Of a DNA stretch of 40,947 nt, positions 1 through 7,986 are shown piece by piece. Numbering within the stretch: the first letter of the stretch is position 1; each line of letters starts with the position of its first letter. A program made the position numbers and the translations under genes. The stretch is from Fibrobacter sp. (GTDB lineage Bacteria > Fibrobacterota > Chitinivibrionia > Chitinivibrionales > Chitinispirillaceae). The notes under the pieces were generated by a model that saw only the letters and a list, made by a program, of their open reading frames with translations, had not been told where the DNA came from and searched no databases. The stretch spans positions 1 to 40,947 of the forward strand of contig JAAYIG010000146.1 in assembly GCA_012523595.1 (NCBI GenBank), read 5' to 3'.

Positions 1-96
1 ATCGAAGGTTTTTACAATTGCAAAAGGATTCATTCTACTTTGGGATATTTATCACCAGCAGAATATGAATCTGTCAAACGGAAGAAAATTGCTTAG
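1..96 (+). CDS. IS3-family transposase (OrfB), C-terminal fragment
   Basis: The open frame enters from the left edge and ends at TAG 94-96, giving 31 residues. They include the motif NCKRIHSTLGYLSPAEYE, the well-known tail of the DDE (rve) integrase domain of IS3/IS150-type transposases (consensus N..R.HS.LGY.SP..YE). The catalytic residues lie upstream, outside the window, so I cannot say whether the full gene is intact. The stop codon overlaps the stop of the dihydrofolate-reductase-like gene on the other strand, and the IS terminal repeat follows at once. Confidence 0.85.
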   Translation: MEGFYNCKRIHSTLGYLSPAEYESVKRKKIA

Positions 97-126
97 TCAC
101 GTGTCCATTTTTTCGGGGCAATTCCA
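1..126 (+). mobile_element. Right end of an IS3-family insertion sequence (left part outside the window)
   Basis: The first 96 bases encode the C-terminus of an IS3/IS150-type transposase. The bases that follow (about 101-126) read, on the minus strand, TGGAATTGCCCCG then AAAAAATGGACAC. This resembles the terminal inverted repeats of many IS3-family elements (TG..., a C-run, an A-run, TGGACAC). The element would end at the CA at 125-126. The left end and the target duplication lie outside the window, so the exact boundary is inferred. Confidence 0.7.
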
Positions 127-623
127 GACACTAAGCGCAAAATTGGATTAAGCACTCTGCGGGGGAAGAGAGGTTTGCCTTTTCCGAGAGTGACTGACCC
201 AATCTGGATGATAAGCTCATCCAGTAAGGAGGAATCGTAGAACTGGCCCGCGAGATCTCCTCCTCCTACAATCCAGATATTTTTGTTTTTTGCAGCATCT
301 CGCATTTCAGCGTGGACACGCCTCACATCACCATTGACAAAGTGGAGGTCGGCACCCTCAATTACCGGAAGTCGGCGGCTGGAGAAGATCCAGGCTGGTT
401 GAGTGTATGGCCACGATGAGCCGGTTTCAGCGATAACCTTTTCCTTATTGCCTAATATCCACTCGTAAGTTTTTGACCCCATCGCAAGGGTACCAACATT
501 TGATATGAATTCAGGATAACTGGAATTGTTAAGGTCCCCAAGAGAAAATAACCAGTCAAGTGAGTCATCCTCAGTAGCAATGAATCCATCGAGACTTGCC
601 GCTGTGTAATACTGTGTTTTCAT
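93..623 (-). CDS. Dihydrofolate reductase family protein (RibD C-terminal-like), 3' end replaced by IS sequence
   Basis: The protein has 176 residues. The N-terminus MKTQYYTAASLDGFIA, the MGSKTYEWI segment and the IWIVGGGDLAGQF segment are the NADPH-binding signatures of the DHFR/RibD C-terminal superfamily (YyaP/YwjB type). Such proteins reduce pterin- or flavin-like substrates with NADPH, but the substrate of this subgroup is mostly unknown. Family members normally finish with a strand like '...yg.G.v.l.Y'. Here, after LRLVS, the last ten residues (GIAPKKWTRD) are encoded by the terminal repeat of the IS3-family element. The natural 3' end has therefore been lost and the frame closes inside the IS. 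The loss is short, so activity could survive. No neighbour shares a pathway with it. Confidence 0.8.
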   Translation of the reverse strand: MKTQYYTAASLDGFIATEDDSLDWLFSLGDLNNSSYPEFISNVGTLAMGSKTYEWILGNKEKVIAETGSSWPYTQPAWIFSSRRLPVIEGADLHFVNGDVRRVHAEMRDAAKNKNIWIVGGGDLAGQFYDSSLLDELIIQIGSVTLGKGKPLFPRRVLNPILRLVSGIAPKKWTRD

Positions 624-732
624 GATGTTTTCCTTTGTTTTTACCGGGTTTTTTATCCTTGGACCAGTATTATAAGAAGGTAATTTACAAGAACAAACAA
701 TTCAGTGATTTTCCGGGTACAGGTGAAAGCAT

Positions 733-749
733 TTACCATAAAATGGTAA
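733..749. promoter_or_regulatory. Perfect 7-3-7 palindrome, candidate activator site upstream of the export operon
   Basis: The sequence is TTACCAT, AAA, ATGGTAA. It lies about 85-100 bp upstream of the -24 element of the sigma54 promoter at 832-848, which is a usual place for an enhancer-binding-protein site. A second, shorter inverted repeat (GGGAT, 6 nt, ATCCC at 779-794) lies closer. The binding protein is unknown and the role is inferred from position and symmetry. Confidence 0.45.
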
Positions 750-831
750 TGTTTCAAATAGAAATCAACACAGGCTATGGGATGTCTGTATCCCTTTCAC
801 TGGATAAGAATTGTTCTAATGCCTTTTACAA

Positions 832-848
832 TGGCACGTAATTAGCAT
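832..848 (+). promoter_or_regulatory. Sigma54 (-24/-12) promoter of the TolC/MFP/ABC export operon
   Basis: The sequence TGGCACGTAATTAGCAT matches the RpoN consensus TGGCACG-N4-TTGCA with the invariant GG-N10-GC spacing (GG 833-834, GC 845-846). The -12 box has TAGC instead of TTGC. Transcription would start near 857, about 40 bases before the first gene. The site is intergenic, in the right orientation, and has a palindrome upstream. Confidence 0.7.
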
Positions 849-896
849 CACTCGGTTTTAATTACAAAACCTCTGCTTTACCGATTCAGAACTGGA

Positions 897-2213
897 ATGA
901 TTTTTATGCCGGTTGCATTTTCCGTCACGGTACTGGTGTTTTTATGGGTCTGCTCTGAAGCTCAGGAGTCCGATTCATTACTCAGTGTTGATAGGTGCGT
1001 GCAGATTGCACTTGAGAGGGGGTACTACAGGCAGAGAAATGAAGGGGAACGTCAGTTGACAAAGGTCGGAATCTATGATGCTTTAAGTGCGGTACTTCCG
1101 TTTCTGGGGGCTTCAGCAGGATTCAGCAGAAATGGTCCTGAGCGGCAGCTTATAATCGAAGATCCCACATCTCCCCCTATCCCCGGTGAGGAGGTATGGA
1201 ATGATCAGTTCCAGACCAGCATAACTCTCAGCACACCTCTTATAGATGCAGCATCGATAGCAGGTCTCAGACAGGCTAAAACTGTCTGGGATAATGCGGA
1301 TGTGGTTTTCAGGGGGGCACAGGCTGAACTGGCATACGATGTCAAGCAGGCCTTTTACAATCTGCTTGGCGCATATAAAAGTCTCGATGCATCAAGGGCT
1401 GCAGTTCTTCAGCTTGAAGAGCAGGTAACTGTCGCACGTCAAAGGTTTGGACTTGGTGCCATATCACGTCCTGAACTGCTCAGGGTGGAGGTAGATCTTT
1501 CCAGACAGAAAATTGACTTTACCAATTCCAAAACAGCGTTAGAGGCTGAGATGAGAAATCTTGCCGGCTTGATGGGGGTAAATTACCCGGTGCAAATCGA
1601 CACCTCTCTGTTGTTTCCCGATACCACCGAGGATTTTCTGAGCCGCGATTCTGTCATAGAAAGTGTTCTGAAATCTAACCCGTCTCTACTTTCTGCTGAT
1701 CTCAATCTGCAGGCCAGGCAGTCAGGAGAACTCTCTGTCAAGCTAAGAAAGGTACCGACCCTGGGATCTGAATTTACTTACGGTTATGCCGAGAGGGAGG
1801 TTGGCTTTAGTAACTGGGGGGAAAACGATTTCTGGAGCTGGGGGATTCAGCTTAACTGGAATATTTTCGAACGGATGAGTTGGTATGGACAGCTCAGGGG
1901 GGCATCGGCACAGGTTTTATCAGCAAAAGCGGTTCAGGAAATCACCCGGAGCAGTGTGATTCAACAGGCTAATCAGGCTTACAGCGATTACCTGTCCTCA
2001 CGTGAGGCGCTTTCTACGGCTCTTGTTCTCAGAGAGCAGGCGCAGGAGCAGCTCCGGCTAGCTCAGGAGCAGTTTCGTCTTGGGGCAGGATCGGCCCTGG
2101 AGCTCTCCCAGAGTCAGGCTGTGTATCTGGAATCTCTCCGGGAATCTGTGCAGATTATTGTCAATTATTATCTCGCACGTGTCCGTTTATTGTTTCTGGC
2201 TGGGGTCTGGTGA
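897..2213 (+). CDS. TolC-family outer membrane efflux protein
   Basis: The protein has 438 residues. A hydrophobic N-terminal signal (about residues 1-21, ending near CSEAQ) is followed by two OEP repeats rich in long amphipathic helices (for example about residues 145-225 and 355-430). This is the usual size and build of TolC-type channels, which form the outer-membrane duct of tripartite exporters. ATG 906 (residue 4) is an alternative start; neither start has a strong ribosome-binding site. The membrane-fusion gene follows after 13 bases, then ATPase and permease genes, so this is the channel of a MacAB-type pump. The operon sits behind a sigma54 promoter. The exported substrate cannot be read from the sequence. 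Confidence 0.9.
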   Translation: MIFMPVAFSVTVLVFLWVCSEAQESDSLLSVDRCVQIALERGYYRQRNEGERQLTKVGIYDALSAVLPFLGASAGFSRNGPERQLIIEDPTSPPIPGEEVWNDQFQTSITLSTPLIDAASIAGLRQAKTVWDNADVVFRGAQAELAYDVKQAFYNLLGAYKSLDASRAAVLQLEEQVTVARQRFGLGAISRPELLRVEVDLSRQKIDFTNSKTALEAEMRNLAGLMGVNYPVQIDTSLLFPDTTEDFLSRDSVIESVLKSNPSLLSADLNLQARQSGELSVKLRKVPTLGSEFTYGYAEREVGFSNWGENDFWSWGIQLNWNIFERMSWYGQLRGASAQVLSAKAVQEITRSSVIQQANQAYSDYLSSREALSTALVLREQAQEQLRLAQEQFRLGAGSALELSQSQAVYLESLRESVQIIVNYYLARVRLLFLAGVW

Positions 2214-2226
2214 CAGAAGAGGAATA

Positions 2227-3405
2227 ATGAGCAGACAGTCAAGATTGATACTTATATCCTTAACTCTCATTTTGTTAAGTGTCGTGCTGATTTTTTTCAT
2301 TTTTCGCAATCGCGGAGGCAGGAGGGTTGAGCTTGCAGAGGTGGCCAGGGGGGATATCTCATCTGTTATCTCTGCGCCCGGTGTCGTGCGTCCCTTGACT
2401 CAAGTCCAGATATCCTCATCTGTAGTGGGGAGAATAGATAGTCTGCCTGTAAAGGAGGGGGAGTCGGTGGATAAGGGGCAGTTGCTTATTCTTCTCGATC
2501 AGACCGAGTATCAGGCCCAGGTCCGAAGGGCCAGGGCGAATCTGGATTTGACAGAAGCTTCTCAGGCGCAGAGCAGGGCTCTTTTTAAGAGGGCACAGGA
2601 GCTCTTTAATTCCAAACTCATTTCGGAGCAGGAGTATGAGGCTGCACGTACGCAGTTTCTTCTTGATCAAGCACGTGTCAAGGAATCACGTGCAACTTAT
2701 GCACAGGCCCTTGAGCAGCTTGAGGACACCCGGATAACTGCACCCATAAGCGGAACTGTTACCCAGCTTAATGTTGAACTTGGAGAGAATGTTATCCCCG
2801 GGACTTTGAATAATCCGGGAACTATACTTATGATAGTTGCGGATCTGTCCAGGATGCAGATCGAGTGCGAAGTTGACGAAGCAGATATTGCGAGTGTCAG
2901 GAAGGGGCAGCGGGTGGCAGTTGAGGTTGAGGCGCTCTCCGGGAGACAGTTCAGGGGCTCGGTTATGGATATTGGATATGCGGCTGCTTCTGACAGAGAG
3001 GGTTTTCCCCGCGAGGATGCTACAGTCAGTTATGCTGTTGATATTCTGATAACGGATTCAGTTGACATTTTAAAGCCTGGTATGACCGCGAATGTTCAGA
3101 TCGTTACTGAAGAGGTGAAGGATGTGCTCATTGTCCCCCTTCAGGCGGTTGTGGTGAGGCCGGTTGGGCAGTTTTCCGGTATGCAGACGGATGGAAGCAG
3201 TGAGGATCTTGACGGAGATGGGGAGATGGAGGGGGTCTTTGTTTATGATAATGGAGTCGCCAGGCTTCTGCCGGTAAAGACCGGTGTGACAGGTGAAGAT
3301 TACATTCAGATTACCGGTGGTCTTCAGGAGGGACAGCAGGTCATATCCGGTCCATTTGAAGTGCTCCGGGAGATCGATGAGGGAGAAGCAGTGAGGCCTG
3401 AGTGA
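2227..3405 (+). CDS. MacA-like periplasmic membrane-fusion (HlyD-family) protein
   Basis: The protein has 392 residues. ATG 2227 was chosen over an in-frame ATG at 2080 because AAGAGG lies just ahead of it and the protein then starts with a single membrane anchor (about residues 6-26). The lipoyl-like half motifs (VGRIDSLPVKEGESVDKGQ and the TAPISGTVTQLNVELGENV segment) flank a coiled-coil hairpin of about residues 95-165, followed by beta-barrel and membrane-proximal domains. It joins the inner-membrane ABC transporter to the TolC-like channel. Oddity: the C-terminal part carries an acidic EF-hand-like insert, EDLDGDGEME (about residues 326-335), that MacA proteins normally lack and that could bind calcium. 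Confidence 0.9.
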   Translation: MSRQSRLILISLTLILLSVVLIFFIFRNRGGRRVELAEVARGDISSVISAPGVVRPLTQVQISSSVVGRIDSLPVKEGESVDKGQLLILLDQTEYQAQVRRARANLDLTEASQAQSRALFKRAQELFNSKLISEQEYEAARTQFLLDQARVKESRATYAQALEQLEDTRITAPISGTVTQLNVELGENVIPGTLNNPGTILMIVADLSRMQIECEVDEADIASVRKGQRVAVEVEALSGRQFRGSVMDIGYAAASDREGFPREDATVSYAVDILITDSVDILKPGMTANVQIVTEEVKDVLIVPLQAVVVRPVGQFSGMQTDGSSEDLDGDGEMEGVFVYDNGVARLLPVKTGVTGEDYIQITGGLQEGQQVISGPFEVLREIDEGEAVRPE

Positions 3406-3444
3406 TTTGCAAATTTAATTGCGGATTCAGGAATACTTTTTATC

Positions 3445-4128
3445 ATGCTGATTGAACTCAATCATATCTGCAAAGAGTACCTGATGGGAAAGGTGAAGGT
3501 AGCCGCATTGCGTGATGTGTCCCTTTCGATAGATCGTGGTGAGTATGTTTCCATCATGGGACCATCTGGTTCAGGAAAATCAACACTGATGAACATTATA
3601 GGCTGTCTGGATATGCCATCCGGAGGAGAGTACCTTTTTGAAGGAAGAGATATATCCCGGCTTGATGAGGATGGACTGGCGCCTATTCGTAATCGATCAA
3701 TCGGTTTTGTTTTTCAGACTTTTAATCTGCTCTCTGGTGATACAGCTCTTCGCAATGTGGAGCTCCCGATGCTTTATGCGGGAGTACCAGCTCCTCAGCG
3801 GCGGATAAAGGCGCGGGAATCTCTTATTTCTGTGGGGCTTGAGCACCGGATCAACCATCGTCCAAACGAAATGTCAGGGGGTGAGCGTCAGAGAGTCGCT
3901 ATTGCGAGGGCGCTTGTAAACGACCCTCCTGTAATTCTGGCTGATGAGCCGACCGGAAATCTTGACACCCGTACCGGCAGGGAGATCATGCAGATTTTTG
4001 AAAAACTTTTTAAAGGGGGCAAGACGATTATCCTTGTCACTCACGATCATTCGATAGGGGCATACGCACAAAGGATTATCAGTATAAAAGACGGTATGAT
4101 AGAGGGCGACAAGCGGGTAGAGAGATGA
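3445..4128 (+). CDS. MacB/LolD-type ABC transporter ATP-binding protein
   Basis: The protein has 227 residues, the usual length for a stand-alone LolD/MacB-type ATPase. Visible motifs: Walker A GPSGSGKST (39-47), Q-loop glutamine at 91, signature MSGGERQRVA (143-152), Walker B VILADEPT (163-170) with the D-loop GNLD, and the H-loop histidine at about 200 (LVTHDHS). It powers the permease encoded next; their frames overlap by four bases (ATGA at 4125-4128), which suggests coupled translation. In Escherichia coli MacB the ATPase and permease are one chain; here they are two, as in many MacB-like exporters of FCB bacteria. Confidence 0.93.
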   Translation: MLIELNHICKEYLMGKVKVAALRDVSLSIDRGEYVSIMGPSGSGKSTLMNIIGCLDMPSGGEYLFEGRDISRLDEDGLAPIRNRSIGFVFQTFNLLSGDTALRNVELPMLYAGVPAPQRRIKARESLISVGLEHRINHRPNEMSGGERQRVAIARALVNDPPVILADEPTGNLDTRTGREIMQIFEKLFKGGKTIILVTHDHSIGAYAQRIISIKDGMIEGDKRVER

Positions 4129-5360
4129 ATATCCTGGAGGCATTCCGTCTTGCACTGAATTCAATCAATACCCATAAGTTGCGTTCTGTGCTTACGACCC
4201 TGGGGGTGATGATCGGGGTCATGACAGTTATCGGGATGCTTGCACTTATTGACGGGCTTAACAGGACTGTCTCCAACCAATTGGCATCGATAGGCTCAAA
4301 TACTCTTTATGTTCAGAAACATGGATGGGTGATGAACCGGGATGAGGCGATCAGGGCGAGGAGAAGGAGAAACCTGACACTTGAGGATGCGAAGGATATT
4401 GAAAGGCGTCTGGAGCCTGCGCAGCGGATCGCATCGATGCTGATGTCAACCGTGACAGTAAGGTTCGGGAACAGGGAACTGGATGGAGTGCAGTTGATTG
4501 GTACTACTCCGGAGTATCAGTACATAACCGAATTCAACATTGCATCCGGGCGGCAGATGACAGAATCGGATATGAATCAGAGCAGGCAGAATGCTATGAT
4601 CGGAAAAACTGTTGCAGAGGAGTTGTTTCCATCGAGGGAGCCTGTAGGAAAGTCGATTCTGGTTGGTCGTCACAGGTTTGAGGTCACTGCAGTACTGGAG
4701 GAGAAGGGATCACTTTTCGGTAATGATCAGGACAATGCCATAGTAATACCACTTACAACATTCGTAAAACTGTTTTCTGGGCCGATAACACCCAGGGGGG
4801 GTGAGTCGGTTACAATAATTGTGAAGCCATCAAGCCCTGAGCAGATTGATGATGTCAAGGGTGACCTGACTCGGATTCTTCGACAGAGGCGTAATCTGAG
4901 ACCTGGAGAAGAGGACGATTTCAGTATAAACAGTGCGGATCAACTAATGGCGACTTACCGAACGATAACATCGGGAATTTTCGGTCTTATGATTGGAGTA
5001 ACTGCGCTTTCTCTTATAGTTGGTGGAATAGGAATTATGAATATCATGCTTGTATCTGTTGCAGAACGTACAAGAGAAATTGGAATCCGTAAAGCAGTTG
5101 GTGCCAGGAAAAGAGATATCCATTCCCAGTTTCTCATAGAGGCGATTTCGCTTTCAGTCACAGGGGGGATTATAGGAACTGTTCTGGGATTTATGGTGGC
5201 GTGGGCTGTATCGAGGTTGATCAATCTTCCGGCAGCAGTGACGTGGTGGTCGGTTGTGCTGGGATTCCTGTTTTCCGCTTCAGTGGGTGTTTTCTTCGGG
5301 TGGTATCCGGCCCGCAGGGCGGCTTCCTTGAAACCAATCGAGGCACTGAGATATGAGTAG
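4125..5360 (+). CDS. MacB-like ABC transporter permease (MacB_PCD/FtsX)
   Basis: The protein has 411 residues. One N-terminal membrane helix (about 20-42) is followed by a large periplasmic MacB core domain (about 45-245). Three C-terminal helices form the FtsX domain (about 285-310, 335-362, 373-395), with the family motif SVAERTREIGIRKAVGA between the first two. This four-helix layout defines type VII (mechanotransmission) ABC exporters, which push substrates from the periplasm through TolC rather than across the inner membrane. It is the last gene of the operon; no clear terminator hairpin follows. Confidence 0.93.
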   Translation: MNILEAFRLALNSINTHKLRSVLTTLGVMIGVMTVIGMLALIDGLNRTVSNQLASIGSNTLYVQKHGWVMNRDEAIRARRRRNLTLEDAKDIERRLEPAQRIASMLMSTVTVRFGNRELDGVQLIGTTPEYQYITEFNIASGRQMTESDMNQSRQNAMIGKTVAEELFPSREPVGKSILVGRHRFEVTAVLEEKGSLFGNDQDNAIVIPLTTFVKLFSGPITPRGGESVTIIVKPSSPEQIDDVKGDLTRILRQRRNLRPGEEDDFSINSADQLMATYRTITSGIFGLMIGVTALSLIVGGIGIMNIMLVSVAERTREIGIRKAVGARKRDIHSQFLIEAISLSVTGGIIGTVLGFMVAWAVSRLINLPAAVTWWSVVLGFLFSASVGVFFGWYPARRAASLKPIEALRYE

Positions 5361-5569
5361 AGTGTGGGGCTGAGAAAAAAAAATAGAATCCAAAATATTT
5401 GATGATGGTATGAGAAACAACTGAACAGGCTACTGGTACAGTCAGTCTCTGAAGTTGCTTTCATTTGTAAAAAATACAAGTACAATAATAATACAAAGCT
5501 TTTTGATTGTAAAACTAAACGATTCTTATTCAGGATAATCACGGCAAGAAAAGCAGAAAGGTATGATGC

Positions 5570-5585
5570 TGGTATAGTGTTTGCG
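5570..5585 (+). promoter_or_regulatory. Possible sigma54 promoter ahead of the FISUMP lipoprotein
   Basis: The sequence TGGTATAGTGTTTGCG keeps the GG-N10-GC core (GG 5571-5572, GC 5583-5584) and a full TTTGC -12 box. The -24 box is TGGTAT rather than TGGCAC. It ends about 80 bases before the start codon, in the right orientation. The match is weaker than those at 832, 22229 and 28873. The rest of the 300-base gap (5361-5664) is AT-rich; I see only a weak inverted repeat there (TTGTA...TACAA at 5465-5479). Confidence 0.4.
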
Positions 5586-5664
5586 GTTTGTTCTGTTGGG
5601 GTCTTGTACAGGATTATTCAGTTAGTTGGTTTATAAATCTGTACTCTTTTTTCAGGAGAAAGTT

Positions 5665-6438
5665 ATGTTTCTAAAGAAGGTGTCAATACTGTTTTGTGTG
5701 ATGTGTCTTGTCTTTTCCTGTAAAGACAATAATCCAACAGGAACAAATAATGACGGGCATGATGGGGATGGTAATGGTAATGATAATGAGAGTAATATTA
5801 CCGTCACCGATATTGATGGCAATGTCTACAGCACTGTGAAAATTGGGAAGAAGATCTGGACAAGAGAGGATCTTCGTACCACCAGGTTCAATGATGGGAC
5901 TAAAATTCCTCTTGTGGAGAGTAATGAGGAGTGGAGAAATCTTACGACTGGAGCATTCTGTTACTATAAAAATGACACTGATCCCGATACCATTAAAAAA
6001 TACGGCGCACTTTATAATTATTATGCTCTGAACAGGCTGGCACCTCGTGGATGGCATGTGCCATCGATTGCTGAATGGGAAGAGATGATAAAGTATTTAA
6101 TTGATCATGGTTATAACTGGGATGGTTCATTGACTGGTAATAAAGTCGCAAAATCCCTTGCTGCGGATAACAGTTGGAAGAGCAGTCTTGTTCCTGGATC
6201 AATAGGCTATAATCTGGATGAAAACAACAAGAGTAATTTTTCAGCTCTTCCAAGCGGGTGTCGTTTTCACTCAGGTGTGTTTGGTTACAGGGGAGTAGAG
6301 AACCACTGGTGGAGTTCTACAAGTACCACCTATGCCGGTCAAGCCTACAGTATCTATCTGTTAAAAGACAGTGTAAAAGTTAAAACCTGTACACACTACA
6401 GAGATGAGGGGTTTTCTGTGAGACTGGTCAAAGATTAA
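5665..6438 (+). CDS. Lipoprotein with Fibrobacter major paralogous (FISUMP) domain
   Basis: The protein has 257 residues. ATG 5665 was chosen over a TTG at 5626 because AGGAGA precedes it and the product then begins with a lipoprotein signal peptide (MFLKKVSILFCVMCLVFSC, lipidated cysteine at 19). A Gly/Asp/Asn-rich linker (about 22-42) leads to a FISUMP domain (TIGR02145-like) from about 47 to the end. Typical marks are 'KIGKKIWTREDLRTTRFNDG', 'YGALYNYYAL', 'RGWHVPSIAEWEEM', the SALPSGCR segment and 'WWSST...FSVRLVKD'. The domain is abundant in Fibrobacter and some Bacteroidota; its fold resembles C-type-lectin/FGE-like domains and its role is unproven. The product probably sits in the outer membrane. 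Confidence 0.85.
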   Translation: MFLKKVSILFCVMCLVFSCKDNNPTGTNNDGHDGDGNGNDNESNITVTDIDGNVYSTVKIGKKIWTREDLRTTRFNDGTKIPLVESNEEWRNLTTGAFCYYKNDTDPDTIKKYGALYNYYALNRLAPRGWHVPSIAEWEEMIKYLIDHGYNWDGSLTGNKVAKSLAADNSWKSSLVPGSIGYNLDENNKSNFSALPSGCRFHSGVFGYRGVENHWWSSTSTTYAGQAYSIYLLKDSVKVKTCTHYRDEGFSVRLVKD

Positions 6439-6442
6439 CATA

Positions 6443-7801
6443 TTAAAACAAACGATCCAGAATCCTCCACTTATGATACCGGGGATAGGTGGAGGCGTTT
6501 TTCCCGGGAAATGCCCTTTTAGACAATGCCTGATTTGAAAGCAGGTTTATCACAGAATCAAGGCTGTCCACATTTTCAATCCAGAATACATTAGTCCCTT
6601 TTAAAAACAGATGTGCCTCTGAACTGCCGCAGTTAAAGACAAGAGCTTCGGCAGTTTCCTTCCGTTTAGAACTCTTCCCGTTTATTATGCGATTAGTAAG
6701 GAGGAGATCGAGTTTTCCGAAAGTGTAGCCGGCATCCTCTTCACTGTCAAAAGCCATTGCCCAGACAAATGACCCCAGTTCCCTGTCTCTATCAAGTACA
6801 TAGATTATCCGGTCACCTGCTAGTCCAAGTGCCCTGTAGCAGTTTTCTGTATCGAGATAATCACCGAGTAAAGCCATGAGCATGACCGCACCGTAATTGT
6901 CATCATCAGCCAACTCCAATGAGGAAATATCCTGAAGCAGTATTGGAGTTATCTGATCAAAATTGAATACTACAGGTTCATGATCTGCACCTGTGATGAT
7001 TTCTCTCGATGAGTTGACTCGATCTGAGTGGAAGAGCCTGTTGACTTCAGACCATCCTCCGGCCTTCAGTTTGTTCATGATAAAACATGGACCAAGTGTA
7101 TATGGTGCATAGGATCTGAATTCCAGGTATCTGAGTGCGCCCATATCCGGCAAGTAATTAAAATAAGAGGAAAGTGTTTCTTTAAGATAATAGGAGAGTG
7201 TATCATCTGCTGACTGGTCCTCGTACGCTAATCTTATCAGCATCAGATTTGCAGAATATTCTGCATCTCCCTCAGTCACGCATTGCTGGGCAAGGAAGAA
7301 ATCGCTATTGATAACAGACTGGAGAGTAGAGGGCATAACGTAATTAGAGAAAGCATTGAAATGCTGTTCCTGAAGTGCGTGGACAAATTCGTGTCCCAGA
7401 TAGTAGATAAGCGCCACCTGATCGCTTATTGGACCAATAATCACAACTGAATCTGTGCCAGGGAGATAAAATGCTCCAACCACATCATCCTGAAAGGAAG
7501 CAGCAGCGCCCTCAAGGTCCTTCATGGTATCAGGTACAAAACCAAGCTGCTTTAATTGCAGCGTGATTGCCCGGTTACTGCTGTTTGAATACCACCGGTT
7601 ATTATAATCTGACCATTGTTCACGGGTGATGGTACTCACTGTTACGGGGCGAGTGAAGCTCAGCCCGCGGGTAACCTGAATCTGCTCTTTAACAAAAGTG
7701 ATCTCATTTTTGTAAATGTCTGCGGATAATCCTGTGGGGTTATCAGAGCAGGAGAAAAAAAATATCAGGATAATCATCGAAGAGATAAATGCTTTGATCA
7801 T
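6443..7801 (-). CDS. Putative zinc metallopeptidase-like lipoprotein (HExxH ... EGDA)
   Basis: The protein has 452 residues and begins with a lipoprotein-like signal peptide (MIKAFISSMIILIFFFSC, cysteine at 18, followed by SDNPTG). Residues 134-148 read YLGHEFVHALQEQHF. The HEFVH (137-141) gives two zinc ligands and the catalytic glutamate, and VTEGDAEY (175-182) offers E177 as a possible third ligand, a pattern seen in several uncharacterised zincin families. The C-terminal 250 residues match no family I recognise. It ends four bases from the convergently transcribed FISUMP lipoprotein gene. Peptidase activity is inferred from the motif only; substrate and protein name are unknown. Confidence 0.65.
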   Translation of the reverse strand: MIKAFISSMIILIFFFSCSDNPTGLSADIYKNEITFVKEQIQVTRGLSFTRPVTVSTITREQWSDYNNRWYSNSSNRAITLQLKQLGFVPDTMKDLEGAAASFQDDVVGAFYLPGTDSVVIIGPISDQVALIYYLGHEFVHALQEQHFNAFSNYVMPSTLQSVINSDFFLAQQCVTEGDAEYSANLMLIRLAYEDQSADDTLSYYLKETLSSYFNYLPDMGALRYLEFRSYAPYTLGPCFIMNKLKAGGWSEVNRLFHSDRVNSSREIITGADHEPVVFNFDQITPILLQDISSLELADDDNYGAVMLMALLGDYLDTENCYRALGLAGDRIIYVLDRDRELGSFVWAMAFDSEEDAGYTFGKLDLLLTNRIINGKSSKRKETAEALVFNCGSSEAHLFLKGTNVFWIENVDSLDSVINLLSNQALSKRAFPGKNASTYPRYHKWRILDRLF

Positions 7802-7986
7802 AACGACATTTCCCGGCGGGTGAAGAGGTTCTGCTTATTTTGTTCGAATAGATGCATAAGTTCAGATATGAACAAGATATAAAGAATTCAAGTGCTTTGT
7901 CAATATAAGAGATATGTTAATGATAAAGGAATGTTTACCGTTCTGTTTTTAACTCACCATTCTTTTCCAATACTATATTTGCCATT

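Noticed and set aside
635-841. 68-codon open frame upstream of the TolC-like gene
   Set aside because: No recognisable motif or ribosome-binding site. It covers the palindrome and most of the sigma54 promoter, so it is more likely regulatory DNA.
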